64,000 bases of DNA. Origin: Siderastrea siderea. Lineage: Eukaryota; Cnidaria; Anthozoa; Scleractinia; Rhizangiidae. This document shows, one piece after another, positions 47,463 to 59,542 of the stretch; the first letter of the stretch is position 1, and each line of letters opens with the position of its first letter. The position numbers and the translations under genes were made by a program. The stretch is taken from NCBI GenBank assembly GCA_964030785.1, contig OZ034970.1, positions 35,033,943-35,097,942 of the forward strand, written 5' to 3'. The notes beneath the pieces were generated by a model. That model did no database searches. It was not told the DNA's origin and saw only the letters and a list, made by a program, of their open reading frames with translations.

Positions 47463-47723
47463 CTCCCACTCACTATGTTTTGGGGCGATGTCCCCGTATG
47501 AAAAGATCTAATGTCCACGTCAGGAGCACATTACTCCTGTCCACGTGCAATCCGTATCTTTAAAATGGTTAACGTCGGTTTAAGTTTTCTTTTTTCATTT
47601 ATTATATTTAATTATTTTAGTTAAATGTGGTTTAATTTTTCTTTATTAATTAAAAAAAATTGCGAAAGAAAGTTACCCTCGACCCTCGACATGGATTTCT
47701 CGTTTGGTTTAGGTCGGTAACCA
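47463..47723. other. Spacer, nothing recognised
   Basis: AT-rich (attaattaaaaaaaattgcg). No gene. Confidence 0.4.
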
Positions 47724-47843
47724 TAACCTGCGATCAGGCTTTCTTTTTTTTCGCGGCGGAGGGAGGGCGAAAAAAAAAGGAAAGGCGTTCATTTTTCCGT
47801 TGACTACACCGCCGCGAGAAAAATAACGCCTGATCGCAGGTTA
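47724..47843. mobile_element. Hairpin MITE (TAACCTGCGATCAGGC)
   Basis: TAACCTGCGATCAGGC at the left and GCCTGATCGCAGGTTA at the right. Inner arms are tttcgcggcgg / ccgccgcgag. The host flanks ggtaacc also pair. 120 bp, no coding. Confidence 0.75.
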
Positions 47844-48639
47844 CGGTAACCAAGGTCAAGATAGCAGATATATCCGCTTGCAGCGGTATTATATTTCACT
47901 TCCCGCGGTGTCCAGATCGCTTCATATCCGATAAGTCGCATTCGTTTTCGACCAGACTTTTTGCCAGCGATAGACTATGAGCAGTCTCTCTTTCCGCTAA
48001 GATATAATCGAGGAAAACGAACAAGCGAGCGAGCGCGAATTCGCCTGCCGCGTTGAATCGTCTGCCTGCCGCGTTGAAAAGTGAACAACGCGCGTATCAA
48101 ACCGCTAGTGTGAGAAGGCTCGACAAGCGCGTTTCGCGATTTTCGCGCTCGCCTCGCTTTCCTTGTTTATTCGTTTGTTTACAACATAATCAAACTTACG
48201 ACGGGCTATCCGACAAAGATTTCTTTTCGCTCCATTATTTCGCACTTTCTTGCATCACCTAGCTCTACCTTTATTCATTCTCGATCTATTTTTGAACTTA
48301 TTGCCTTTTCGCTAGGGAGGATGCGTATTCGACGTAGTACTCGTGATTCTACGTGCTTTAATACCCAGCGTACAATCTCCAAGAATTAAAGGATATTTTG
48401 CTGCTCAAAAACAAGAAAATAAAACGCAAGGACTACAAGCGACACACACACAAAAAAAATGCAGGCATTCGGGATGAATGAGAGGTTTACTCCCGGATAA
48501 TTTTAGGCCAGTACAAACACTGTACGAATGTACCAAGGTTGGGTAGCTCAAGTAGGCTGCAGAATTTTTTCCTTTTTTTTTTTTTTTTTGCGGAGCGAGA
48601 ACAATCCACATGAATTAAAACCTGCCAAATTTTTATGGT
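47844..48639. other. Gene-free, GC-richer spacer
   Basis: Includes a short direct repeat cgcctgccgcgttgaa (~48040-48075). The related string gattcaacgcg also occurs at ~5134 and ~9627 in the duplication copies. Poly-T at ~48570. No gene recognised. Confidence 0.4.
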
Positions 48640-49290
48640 ACGTGGAAATTGGTCTGGATTTCCGGAGTCGGCGATCAACTCCGAGTATCAAGAGAAAAAA
48701 AAGGGTTTCCTTGACAGCCAGTAGATCACATCCCATGTCATGAAACCACCTATGTAGTTCACATGTGAAATATCACTCACATTTCTTCGATTCGTGCCGT
48801 TACAGTAACATGGTAAATCTAACCAGATTTATGATCAAATATGGGCTTGATTTCCGGTCTGGTCTGGATTTCCGGATTCGGCGATCAACTCCGAGTATCA
48901 AGAGAAAAAAAAAGGGTTTCCTTGACAGCCAGTAGATTACATCCCATGTCATGAAACCACCTATGTAGTTCACATGTGAAATATCCCTCACATTTCTTCG
49001 ATTCGTGCCGTTACAGTAACATGGTAAATCTAACCAGATTTATGATCAAATATGGGCTTGATTTCCGGTCTGGTCTGGATTTCCGGATTCGGCGATCAAC
49101 TCCGAGTATCAAGAGAAAAAAAAAGGGTTTCCTTGACAGCCAGTAGATTACATCCCATGTCATGAAACCACCTATGTAGTTCACATGTGAAATATCACTC
49201 ACATTTGTTCGATTCGTGCCGTTACAGTAACATGGTAAATCTAACCAGATTTATGATCAAATATGGGCTACTGTGGGTTCTAAATAAAAT
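48640..49290. repeat. 211-bp tandem repeat, three units
   Basis: Three near-identical ~211-bp units start near 48651, 48862 and 49074 (tctggatttccggagtcggc ... tatgggcttgatttccggtc). They duplicate interior sequence of the element family at 46181-47462 and include the gtaaatctaaccagatttat block. A terminal ctatctcaccccac end follows at ~49316. Confidence 0.85.
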
Positions 49291-49844
49291 ACTTTGACAT
49301 CAACGCACTATTCGCTATCTCACCCCACCCCTGACCCACTAACTTTTAGGGTGATGTTTGCATACAATTCGTATCTTTAAAACGGGTTGAACTCTTCTTA
49401 AATCCTTTCTTAGTTGTATTTTTCTTTGTCTTGTTTTAAATTTTCTCTTTTACTTTCTACGGAATAAGTTTAGAGAACGTAGCCATTGTTTGTATTTCCC
49501 ATATACAGCTGAATTAGAGAGAATGATGGAGAGAAATTTAAGGTTGGACTTCTATGACTCCAGATTAATTTGACTTAGCTCTGTATTCATTTACCAGGGT
49601 GGCAGGAAATTCAAAGCTTTGTGGTCTACTATCTTGCACAAATGCCATTTGCATTAAAAACCATGAACCGGTCTATTGTCTATAGTGCGTTCGTGGAGCT
49701 GTGCTGCATCTGTATTGATGGCGTTACTCGCGGGAAATTTACGACACAAGATTGACAAGGCGAGGAACAGAGAACACCACACTACAGAGGCCATTGTCGC
49801 AAGAAGAGGTTGCCCGTAAATAAGGGTTACGAAATGGGAGTATT
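49291..49844. other. Spacer, nothing recognised
   Basis: No gene or repeat beyond the end of the preceding element. Confidence 0.4.
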
Positions 49845-51260
49845 ATCTGCAAAACATTGGTGATATGTTTCTGACTTCTGTCGAGTACTTGCAAAACATC
49901 CTCATCGGTTGGCTTGTGGTGATGTGTTTGTGACTTCTGTTAAGAACTTGCAAAACATCGGTGATGTGTTTGTGACTTCTGTTAAGAACTTGCAAAACAT
50001 CCTCACTGGTCGACTTTTGGTGATGTGTTAATTTGTGACTTCTGTTGAGGACTTGCAAAACAGCGGCGATGTGTTTCTGACTTCTATCGGTACGAATTTG
50101 CAAAACAACCCCATTGGTTGGCTTGTGGTGATGTGTTTGTGACTTCTGTTGAGGACTTGCAAAACAGCGGCGATGTGTTTCTGACGGCGTTTTTTAAAAA
50201 CTTGTAATACATCCTCATTGGTTGGCTTGTGGTGATGTGTTTGTGACTTCTGTTAAGAACTTGCAAAACATCCTCACTAGTCGACTTGTGGTGATGTGTT
50301 TGTGACTTCTTTGAGGACTTGCAAAACAGCGGCGATGCGTTTCTGACTTCTGTCGGCACGAATTTGCAAAACAACCCCATTGGTTGGCTTGTGGTGATGT
50401 GTTTGTGACTTCTGTTGAGAACTTGCAAAACATCGATGATGTGTTTGTGACTTCTGTTAAGAACTTGCAAAACATCGGTGATGTGTTTGTGACTTCTGTT
50501 AAGAACTTGCAAAACATCCTCACTGGTCGACTTTTGGTGATGTGTTTGTGACTTCTGTTGAGGACTTGCAAAACAGCGTCGATGTGTTTCTAACGGCGTT
50601 TTTTAAAAACTTGTAATACATCCTCATTGGTTGGCTTGTGGTGATGTGTTTGTGACTTCTGTTAAGAACTTGCAAAACATCGATGATGTGTTTGTGACTT
50701 CTGTTAAGAACTTGCAAAACATCGGTGATGTGTTTGTGACTTCTGTTAAGAACTTGCAAAACATCCTCACTAGTCGACTTGTGGTGATGTGTTTGTGACT
50801 TCTTTGAGGACTCGCAAAACAGCGGCGATGTGTTTCTGACTTCTATCGGTACGAATTTGCAAAACAACCCCATTGGTTGGCTTGTGGTGATGCGTTTTTG
50901 ACTTCTGTTGAGAACTTGCAAAACATCGATGATGTGTTTGTGACTTCTGTTAAGAACTTGCAAAACATCGGTGACGTGTTTGTGACTTCTGTTAAGAACT
51001 TGCAAAACATCCTCACTGGTCGACTTTTGGTGATGTGTTTGTGACTTCTGTTGAGGACTTGCAAAACAGCGTCGATGTGTTTCTAACGGCGTTTTTTAAA
51101 AACTTGTAATACATCCTCATTGGTTGGCTTGTGGTGATGTGTTTGTGACTTCTGTTAAGAACTTGCAAAACATCGATGATATGTTTGTGACTTCTGTTAA
51201 GAACTTGCAAAACATCGGTGATGTGTTTGTGACTTCTGTTGAAAACTTGCAAAACTTCCT
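49845..51260 (-). repeat. 42-bp minisatellite array with higher-order structure
   Basis: The basic unit is ~42 bp (aagaacttgcaaaacatcgg then tgatgtgtttgtgacttctg). Longer variants insert cctcactggtcgactttt or ccccattggttggcttgtgg. On the minus strand the unit is 14 codons and stays open for long stretches (VLNRSHKHITDVLQ). Blocks of ~436 and ~493 bp recur. Frames shift between blocks and no start, splice sites or signal are evident, so I treat it as satellite DNA. Confidence 0.9.
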
Positions 51261-51267
51261 CACTGGT

Positions 51268-51375
51268 TGGTTTAAGAATTCTGAAGATTATTATTAATAT
51301 TAATATTATAATAACTAGGACGTAAATGCGTGTATCCCTGCTTTTGCTGATGATTATTTTGTTTTTTGTTACAGG
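51268..51375. repeat. Short dispersed repeat, copy 1
   Basis: The text ttaagaattctgaagattat ... gtgtatccctgcttttgctg ... gttacagg recurs at 52024-52118. Confidence 0.6.
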
Positions 51376-51775
51376 CTTAAAAAGTACATAAGTCATTTTG
51401 TTTACCTTGAATGAGAGTAAGCGGACAAAGTTAATCAGAGTTACTGAAGTGATACGATATTGAATGCAGTACATAGGCTGTAAGGTGAGAAAAGCTAATT
51501 ACTGTACACATTACTCGGTAGTTGATTAATAAGCATGTAGATTCAATTTTTGCAACCATAATTATTCCTTCTATATCGGCTGTAATTTGAAGGCAAAACA
51601 GGCCACTGGAGTTTATACCCTAGTGTTAAAAACTAACTTAAGGTTTTAAGCGATACTCTTTGTGACGGTTTAAGAAACAGTCTCCATCGCCCTTGTCTTC
51701 TGCTGTCCTGGTATGTTATTAGCACGTCATTAGCTTAACAGATTGGGTTTGTGATGTGTCAATTATGACGTGTCA

Positions 51776-51792
51776 TGACGTCACTGACGTCA
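51776..51792. promoter_or_regulatory. Pair of CRE sites (TGACGTCA x2)
   Basis: Two perfect TGACGTCA octamers lie one base apart, just 5' of ccattatgaattttgaggcc and ccaccatcttgaattcc. The octamer is the consensus CREB/ATF target. No downstream gene could be firmly linked; a possible plus-strand transcript would include the region near 52120. Confidence 0.4.
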
Positions 51793-52023
51793 CAAACCAG
51801 CCATTATGAATTTTGAGGCCACCATCTTGAATTCCCGAGCCTGCAGTCATACAGTTGACAATGACGACATCGAAAAGTATATGAATTTGTTCTAAGAAAC
51901 ATACGTAACGAAGGGATTTGGTGATTATTTGTCTAGCCGTTTAAAAGTTATAATTCATTAAGGTCAGTGCGGGCACACAGTGCCCCCCCACCCCCCCAAC
52001 CCCCCCCTACTCCTCCCAGGCTA

Positions 52024-52118
52024 AATAGGGTTAAGAGAATTCTGAAGATTACACATAAATGTTTTCTAACTGTGTATCCCTGCTTCTTCCGATGGTTATT
52101 TTGTTTTATATTACAGGG
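52024..52118. repeat. Short dispersed repeat, copy 2
   Basis: Partner of 51268-51375. Confidence 0.6.
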
Positions 52119-54657
52119 TGTGGTGAGAAAACAAAAGAATATTGGACGAGAAAATATTTCTGGTGGCTAAATCATGGTTGGTGCTTTTAAGATTTGCCAG
52201 GAAACAAATTAAAGGTGAGCTTAAGTAACTTACACCCATGGAGTCATTCACAAAAACAGTGGACAGATATTTTATTTAAAATTAGGCATATGACTTTCAA
52301 AAGAGAAGATACTTCTAATAACATATTTAGGAGTTTCAAGATTACTTTAGTAGCATATAGTTTCAGCTAATAGTCTCAGAAGGAGCCACTTAAACATACA
52401 TAAAGGGGCAAAAGGAGCCTTCTACAATTTGGTAATGCTTAATCATTTTACTCAGTGCAAAGTGTATCTTTTAGGCTTCCTGAAATACGAATCATTAGCT
52501 TATGCAGTTACGTTTGTTGAAAAAGGGAGAAATTAAGAAAAGGATAAACTTAACTCACTAGTTTTACTTCTTGTATGTAGTTAAAATGCGGCAGATCAAA
52601 TTCTATATTGCTAGGAAATAGGCTATTACAATGCCTCAACTTGCTGGCTGGCATTTCCCATTGCATTCCAAATTGCTGGTAAAAGAGTGACTGAAAGTTT
52701 CCCCTGGCTGGGATTCTCGACCTCCACAAAGTTGCTTGCTGGGAAAAGGAATCCTATGGACTTAGCTTGCTGGCACTGAGGAGCGGCTATTTTTTTCCCA
52801 CGAAAGTTAATTATTAAGCAAATATCGTTTGACAGATGTCGATTTGATGTTTGGGAAAGAAATAAACCTTTTTCAAAAAATCGGTCGTTGAGCACTCCTG
52901 ATACTCGTCTAGTCTTCTTAGTTTCCTGCCTTTCAAAGACTGATTGTATTTTTGCAGGAACTACGCTATCTCCAGCCACGTAAGTTCCTGCGTCAATTGC
53001 TTGTTTGGATTCCATCTCAAAAAAGACGTTTTCAACCCTGGTTGCTGTTTGATTCATCACTAAATTCTGATGCGGGCAGTCGGGCGTTCTGTTCCTCGGC
53101 TTTCTTTATCGCTATGAAATTTCATCTGGATTGACTGTACCCGTACATACTCGTTAAGAGACCCGCAGGTTAAGGAATGAAGGTAATGTAACGCAAGGTT
53201 ATTCTTTGAATTGCAAGTAAAACATCTGGGAAGTACATATATGGACACCGGAACGTCAACGTTCTGAATGAAGTACTGAATTAAACTAATAGATTATTCA
53301 CGACGGTTTTGACAACGATACCAATGGTCATGAATGGTTGCACTCTTACCACTCTTTTTGCACTGAAGAAAGGCAATGTTTTGGCTATTGGCTAATACTG
53401 CAATTATTTTTGGTAGCTTGCCTCCAAATTCTTATAAAACTTCTTAGCTATTGAATTCTGAGAAAAAGTCTGTCAATTAAATTTCAATTCAATTCGAAAG
53501 TGTCGAAACCCACTAGTAAAAGAACTTCATTTTAGCCGACACCAAATGAAGTGATTTGGACGTCCCTGATATAATTGTTGCATCCAGGGACAAAATAACA
53601 AAAAGGTTGATTCTTTGGCAATATGTCGCTCCAGCAAACTGTTGGGCATTTGGACAAGTGTTAAGCTGTATTTCATCTGCGTGTTCGTGTTTAGCCCTCT
53701 ACTAAATTTCGACTCGTTTCTGTCGCAATTATCATTTACAGAGAGCTTAAGGATCTCATATTAATGGCCTTGTTCAAGCTCTGTCAAACTCTATCCCCAC
53801 GCAACTCCGAGAAAAGAGGGCCGCAACAAACAACCCAGTTATGTTCCGGTAAAGTTCGAAAAAGTAATAATAGGTCACTTAGAACTTGTGGCAATAACAA
53901 TTAACAAATGTAAAACACATGTATGTTCCCGGGTATCTTATAGACACCGTATCATGCCGACGTATGCCCTTGTGACTTGTGTGGTTCCAGTCTAAAGGCA
54001 TTTCGAGATGTACGGCCTGCCTGGAGCGGTTAGGGGTGGGTGTAATCGCAGGTTATATCTCCTACAAAACAGGGAAATTTTTCTTAGATGGCAATGATAA
54101 CTTGTTGATCTTTTGATAGATTGTCATGAATATCACCTTATCTGGAGATTTATGTTTCATCTCCCGTACAATTACAGCAATTGATTGCGGGGCTGACTTG
54201 AGAATGATGACCCTGTAGTTAATTGTGCTTATATCCTGAATACCATCGGCTCTGTGGCGTCTGCAATAGTGATGTATGTCTGGAGGAACTGAGGAAAGGT
54301 ATCTTTTGAGTACACGAAATGCTATTCGTGGAGCATCTGTACCAACGCTAAGGCTGTCATGTAAATCACTATTAGTCATGTTGCAAGCCCCTAACAAGCC
54401 ATTTTTATGCTCAGTGTGGATCACTAGTGGTACGATATTCTTTTCTGCTTAAATAAATTGGTCGTCACAACAGTATCAAATTTACCATTGAATTTGAACA
54501 GGACAATGAGATTCCATTTTTATTAATGCTCCCAACCCATGAGAAACAACAGCACAACAAGATATGTGGGGTAATGGGGTTGGGAATGAAGTACTCCGCC
54601 AATAGGCCAGTGTCACTAAGCAAATCATTAGTCTAGCTAAGTAAGGCGTAACAACCC
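52119..54657. other. No firmly supported gene
   Basis: A minus-strand open frame at 52626-53060 (144 codons, with EMESKQAIDAGTYVAGDS) resembles a short stretch near 57930-58010 (KSKQATDGGTC on the minus strand), so it is probably part of a dispersed repeat. Another minus frame at 54062-54424 (120 codons) has no recognised domain or clear splice sites. Confidence 0.4.
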
Positions 54658-54862
54658 CTTTTCCTCTCCAGGGGTGCAGGTCACGATCGCCTGAGAGAGG
54701 TCCTTACTCCTCTTCAGGGCTGCAGGTCACAATACCCTGAAAGAGGTCCCTACTCCTCCCCAGGGCTGCAGGTCACAATACCCTGAAAGAGGTCTTTAGT
54801 CAGGGGTCACAATCCCCACTCCTCTCCAGGGGTCACGATCCCCTGGGAGAGGTCCTTAGTCC
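54658..54862. repeat. Minisatellite, four ~48-bp units
   Basis: Units of cagggctgcaggtcacaata ccctgaaagaggtc type, the last one shortened. Composition is strongly GC-rich against its surroundings. Confidence 0.85.
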
Positions 54863-55108
54863 TTAAGGAGTTTAGACTCGTGGTTACCATAGTAACCCAT
54901 CCATTCTGTGAGTCTATGGGGCCAAGAGTGACCTATATGGGAGCACTTCATACCAATCCAAAGTTTATTTGTTTATGTCAATTGCAAAAGAATTTCAGAA
55001 AGAAACAACTCTAAACCTAAGATTACGTCCTTACTTTAATTATGCAGTTCTTGAGATTAGACAGGGATGATCAGTTCGTAAGGTGTCTTTGATGCAGATA
55101 AACTGCAG

Positions 55109-55290
55109 AAGTCCGAGCAGCGTTGGCTGCTAACTGTAACATATTATATAAGGAGATCCCTATAGCTATTGTGGGATACTCAAAATACTCAAAGAATACT
55201 GAACTGTACATGAACTATGCATGGTCCAAGAAACTAAGAGCTGATCTCTTAGCATGGAGGCCAAAGGCCGAACTAGATACATCGAATAAG
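55109..55290 (+). CDS. Isolated internal exon of an unknown gene
   Basis: The exon lies between an acceptor aaactgcag| and a perfect donor AAG|GTAAGT. It is 182 nt, phase 1 in and phase 0 out, about 60 codons. The peptide starts VRAALAANCNILYKEIPIAI and includes LYMNYAWSKKLRADLLAWRP. Composition looks like a normal folded protein. I recognise no family, and neighbouring exons were not found. It could be a host gene or a transposon fragment. Confidence 0.4.
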
Positions 55291-55604
55291 GTAAGTTACT
55301 GTTTGTTTACAAAACATTCTAATTTCTTGGGTGTGTGGCATGCTTAAGCCAAAGGGAGGGAGGGTGGGAAAAGCAATTTCTTCGAACAAAGCGAGATAAA
55401 GTTTGCCGGCTAGCAGCGAAGGAATGAATGAACACAAGACTCGTGTTCAATGCCTGTAGATTGATTGACAGTGAAACGCACACGAATTCTGATTGGCTCA
55501 GCCTACAAGTTGCGTTACTCACGCAAGTGATCGCCAAGAACTTTGAACCGTGAAACCCTACCCTCTATCTTACTGCATGTCACACAACCCCAAACTGATC
55601 ACTC
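55291..55604. other. Spacer, nothing recognised
   Basis: No gene or repeat structure seen. Confidence 0.4.
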
Positions 55605-56740
55605 ATGATTGTCCCATTAACTACAATTTATGTTAACATAAATTGGTCTGACATCCTTGTGAAAAGCTGCCCGAACAACACTTTCGTGACATCCATCTAC
55701 CTGAAGAAGACATTCACTGGCCTTTACACCAAACGGGATTCGTTTACTCCACGCAAGTACAAAATAAATCTCATACGCACTCTCACTTATCGTTGCTACC
55801 GAATTTGCCCCTTTGCTTCCTTGCTGCAATCTGCTCTTGGCGATCTTCGAAAGCTTCTGCTTCAAGATGGTTACCCCAAAGGGATAATCACCTACAATGT
55901 TAACGATGTTCTAAACAGGAACTGACATCCTTGTGAAAAGCTCCCCGAACAACACTTTCGAGACATCCATCTACCGGAAGAAGACATTCACTGGCCTTTA
56001 CACCAAACGGGATTCGTTTACTCCACGCAAGTACAAAATAAATCTCATACGCACTCTCACTTATCGTTGCTACCGAATTTGCGCCTTTGCTTCCTTGCTG
56101 CAATCTGCTCTTGGCGATCTTCGAAAGCTTCTGCTTCAAGATGGTTACCCCAAAGGGATAATCACCTACAACGTTAACGATGTTCTAAACAGGAACAGAA
56201 ACAAGCCAAGGAGCCCTGTCCCCACGGTTCCTAAGAAAGATATCATTATTCTGTTACCTTGCTTAGGTCTGCAGAGCAACGAAATCTCTCAACGCCTGAA
56301 ATCATGTGTATACAATTTCTACTCTTTTGTCAACCTCAAGATAATTTTTCAAAATAATTGCCGCATCAAATCTTTCTTTCCATGCAAGGACCGCTTGAAT
56401 CGTTCTCAAAAATCTAAAGTAATTTACAAAGCCAGTTGCTGGGATTGCAATGATTTCTACGTCGATAAAACAAAACGACGACTTCATGATAGAAAAACTG
56501 AACACTTCAAGGCCCTCGTTAAAAATGACCACACGTCTGCCATTGCAGACCATGTCAAAACCACCGGACACAACATCAAGTGGGATCATTTTGACATTTT
56601 AGCGTCAGGTAAAACTGATTACCACTGCAAAATCAAAGAAACATTGTTATCCAAGAACTGAAGCCAGCTTTTGATGTCAACGTCAGCAGTGAGAAGCTGA
56701 TGCTTTATTAACTAGCTGTAGCTTTTTATAGATTCACTGT
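55605..56740 (+). pseudogene. Penelope-like element fragment: RT end plus GIY-YIG endonuclease
   Basis: The frame carries KTFTGLYTKRDSFTPRKYKI and LLLQDGYPKGIITYNVNDVL, typical of the end of the Penelope RT region. A GIY-YIG-type nuclease follows (YKASCWDCNDFYVDKTKRRL, then TEHFKALV and SAIADHVKTTGHNIKWD). In Penelope elements the nuclease start usually reads NNFYIGKTKRRLHDRK; here the YIG glycine is Asp. A 274-bp segment (55648-55921) is tandemly repeated at 55922-56195, breaking the first frame. A 1-base deletion at ~56650 truncates the end, with ELKPAFDVNVSSEKLMLY in the next frame. The 5' part is missing. Confidence 0.85.
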
Positions 56741-56799
56741 TAAGATTGTTTTCTTAATCTTGGTTCCAGACCCCTTATCACTATTGTGACCCTTTATCA

Positions 56800-57242
56800 C
56801 TATTGTGATAAATGCTGATATCAATGAAAGATCAAGCAGACATGGACTACTAAACCTTGTCTGTCCCCGATTCAAACGGGAGTCAGAGGGAGGAAGGTCT
56901 TTCACAGTATCGACTACACGCCTCTGGAATATGATACCTAGCAACATTAGAAACAAGCCAAGTTTAGTAAGTTTTAAGAAGGCCATATTTGATTATTTTA
57001 AGGACACCCACAAACATTTAGATCATTTTACCTTTTAGTTAAATTCTTTTTATATCAATTTCGTCATTTTAGAGTAATTTTTACCTAGTTTTTATATTAT
57101 AGCGTATTTTTAACTAAATTTTGTAATTTTAGATTCCTAGATTTTTACCATTATTTTTAGTTCTTAATTGTATTATATGTTAGAGGGCCACTGGTTTTTC
57201 AGTTTTTTACTGTTACGTGTTTACCCTCTTTAAATAAAGTTG

Positions 57243-57281
<39 letters not shown>

Positions 57282-57282
57282 A
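56800..57282 (+). mobile_element. 5'-truncated LINE 3' end with (TTA)n tail
   Basis: The frame 56805-57038 reads SSRHGLLNLVCPRFKRESEG then RLWNMIPSNIRNKPSLVSFK and ends FDYFKDTHKHLDHFTF. This is the standard C-terminus of Jockey/CR1/L2-like reverse transcriptases (RxGxRSF...WN.LP..IR). About 200 bp of 3' UTR and an (ATT)n simple-repeat tail at 57241-57282 follow, as in CR1/L2 elements. It directly abuts the Penelope fragment. Confidence 0.85.
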
Positions 57283-59542
57283 AAGGTTTGTCAAAATTGT
57301 AACGGTCACTTTTAAAAATGTATGTGGACCAGTAGCATACGAAACGTCAAGTTTATATAAAAATGCTAAGTTTTTAATGTTTATTACCGCTGTTTGTCTT
57401 TTATTTTTGATCATGTAGTGTGTTTTACTCATCGAAACGACCCCTTTTTGGGCTAAACCAGGGCTTTTGAATTAACAGTTTACTAAACCTTTCCTCCTCG
57501 AGTATGAAGTAACCAGGCTGCACACACTTCAAACCGTAGAAAATTTCCCAGTGGAGAACACGGCAGGTGGAGGACGAAAGAAAAGTAAATAAGTAGATCC
57601 GGTAACTTTTGCACTAATGTCTATTTTAATAGGAGTTTATTTGGGTTCAAACTCGTCCTTAGACAGGATGTTGAGTTTCCAATGTTGTGTTAGTCCACTG
57701 ACTTTGGTATTTACATTACGGGCCTCAAATAATAACCGGCTGGCTCCATTTAGAGTACGAAGAGATGCCTTGCAGTAAATTGAGTGGTCTTCTCAGTGTG
57801 TAAGCAATTTAAGCAATTACTTTTTCAAGCTACACCAAGAATTGAACCCTGAATTGTAACCGCTAACCCGCGAACGCTCAAGGGCTCATGAGTATTAGGA
57901 GAACTGCAGGCCTACACTTTCTTCAACCAAGTCGCAAGTTCCTCCGTCAGTTGCTTGTTTTGATTTCATCTTCGAAGAACAGTTTTCCTCTTCGCCTTCT
58001 GTCATACTCATTATTTAAATGTCTATGTCTATCATTTAAAAATTTTATTCATTATTACAACCAATTGTGCATTGCTTACGTGCGTTTTTCCACACTTGAC
58101 CCCAGTTGCGGAGTTCTGATTATTTAGTTCGTTGTGTTGCTGGCGTCTGTTGTGATTGGTCCAGAGATCTGCAAGTTGGATTCAGCGAACAAAGCAGAAA
58201 AAGACGCCGCTTTAACGAACTGCTGCGTAGTTTAGCGTTTCATGAAGAACACAGTGGGAAAAAAATTTGCTAAATTTCAGTTGTGAGCACAGGTATTGCT
58301 ACAGTTTCAGCCATTCTCAATTTCAATGTCCTTATAAAAAGGTTATTACATTAATACGCCTGTTCACACTCAAATCGATCAACAGCTCAGTTTCTCAGTT
58401 ATTTCTCAGTAATTATTCGTTTTATACACAACTCCACAAGCTTTTGTAGCTTTAAAATTTATTGTGTAAAAATAAAGGTTATCTATCTACAAAGGCTATC
58501 TAGAGAAGAGCTGGAAAACAGAGGGGAGCAAAAATCAATCCTAGGTCGAGACTGCAAAAACTCCAAACCTTTTAATGTTTCCATCCAGAACGTGCTGTAA
58601 TAACAATATTGGCCATTCCAAAGTAACTTTATATTAGACCGACAAAATTCTCCTTGTAATATGCGTTGTTCAAATCTTGTAGTGTTTTCATCAGGTGCTA
58701 CATGTAGTTGGACGATACACTGACAGATAGCCAAGAACATTAGCTTTTCTGCAGTTTTCGATAGGTGTTTGAAATACTGTGCAATTTAACAAAATTTCAG
58801 CGCAATTTGTTTCTGTTAAACAGGACAGCTATCGCTGATGGAGATAAAGCGGCGATAGCACTTATTTACATGCTTCAGCTGTGTACATTTTTTTGGTGTG
58901 TGTGTGTGGCGGGGGGGGGGGAGGGGGGGACAAAAATAACGTTTTAACCAAAGGAAAAGATATTTAATCGCGTGATTTTGCCTTCGGCGTATTGTCCTCT
59001 ACCAATACAAGACTAATTAACTTATTTGGCGCATCTGACCTTAAAATTTGATGGTCAATTGGCCTGCTTTAATAGTATGCAGAGATAACTTTTCTTAAAG
59101 CTTTAAGATGGTTTTGCGAAAAAATGAACTTATCAGTTTCGTTAAAAAAACGTTATTAAACTGAAAATGGTAGATGCATAGAACAACTGCAATAAATTAT
59201 GACGCAGATGTTATTGTTCCTCTGTTTCCTTTGCAAGCTATTGTTCAAGTATTTTCATACTAACTAATCACTATCTATCTAACCATAACACGAAAGGTGC
59301 TGTAGGGAAATGGCTATACTGAACAGATAACGTATTATACCACCTTTGTACAGCTTTATGCTACAATCTCGATCTTCCAAGGTAAAAAGAGGGCTTCTTA
59401 GAATAAAAAGAAGGGCGTTCACGGAACAGGAGGGCCTGATCAACGTTTCTGTTTGGACAGTAGCATGTTACGGACGACCCATTACTCGTTGGATTTTCTG
59501 TCGTCCGTAGGTTTTGCTTTCAAGGCATACTTAGTCAATTAA
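57283..59542. other. No recognised gene
   Basis: Contains a short repeat-like piece at 57930-58010 similar to 52975-53050, a poly-G/TG tract at 58890-58930, and unsupported open frames. Nothing else supported. Confidence 0.4.

Noticed and set aside
49845..51260. CRISPR-like array
   Set aside because: Units are contiguous tandem repeats of ~42 bp without unique spacers, in eukaryotic DNA.
55617..56139. Two similar minus-strand frames
   Set aside because: Antisense to the tandemly duplicated Penelope segment; similarity is due to the duplication.
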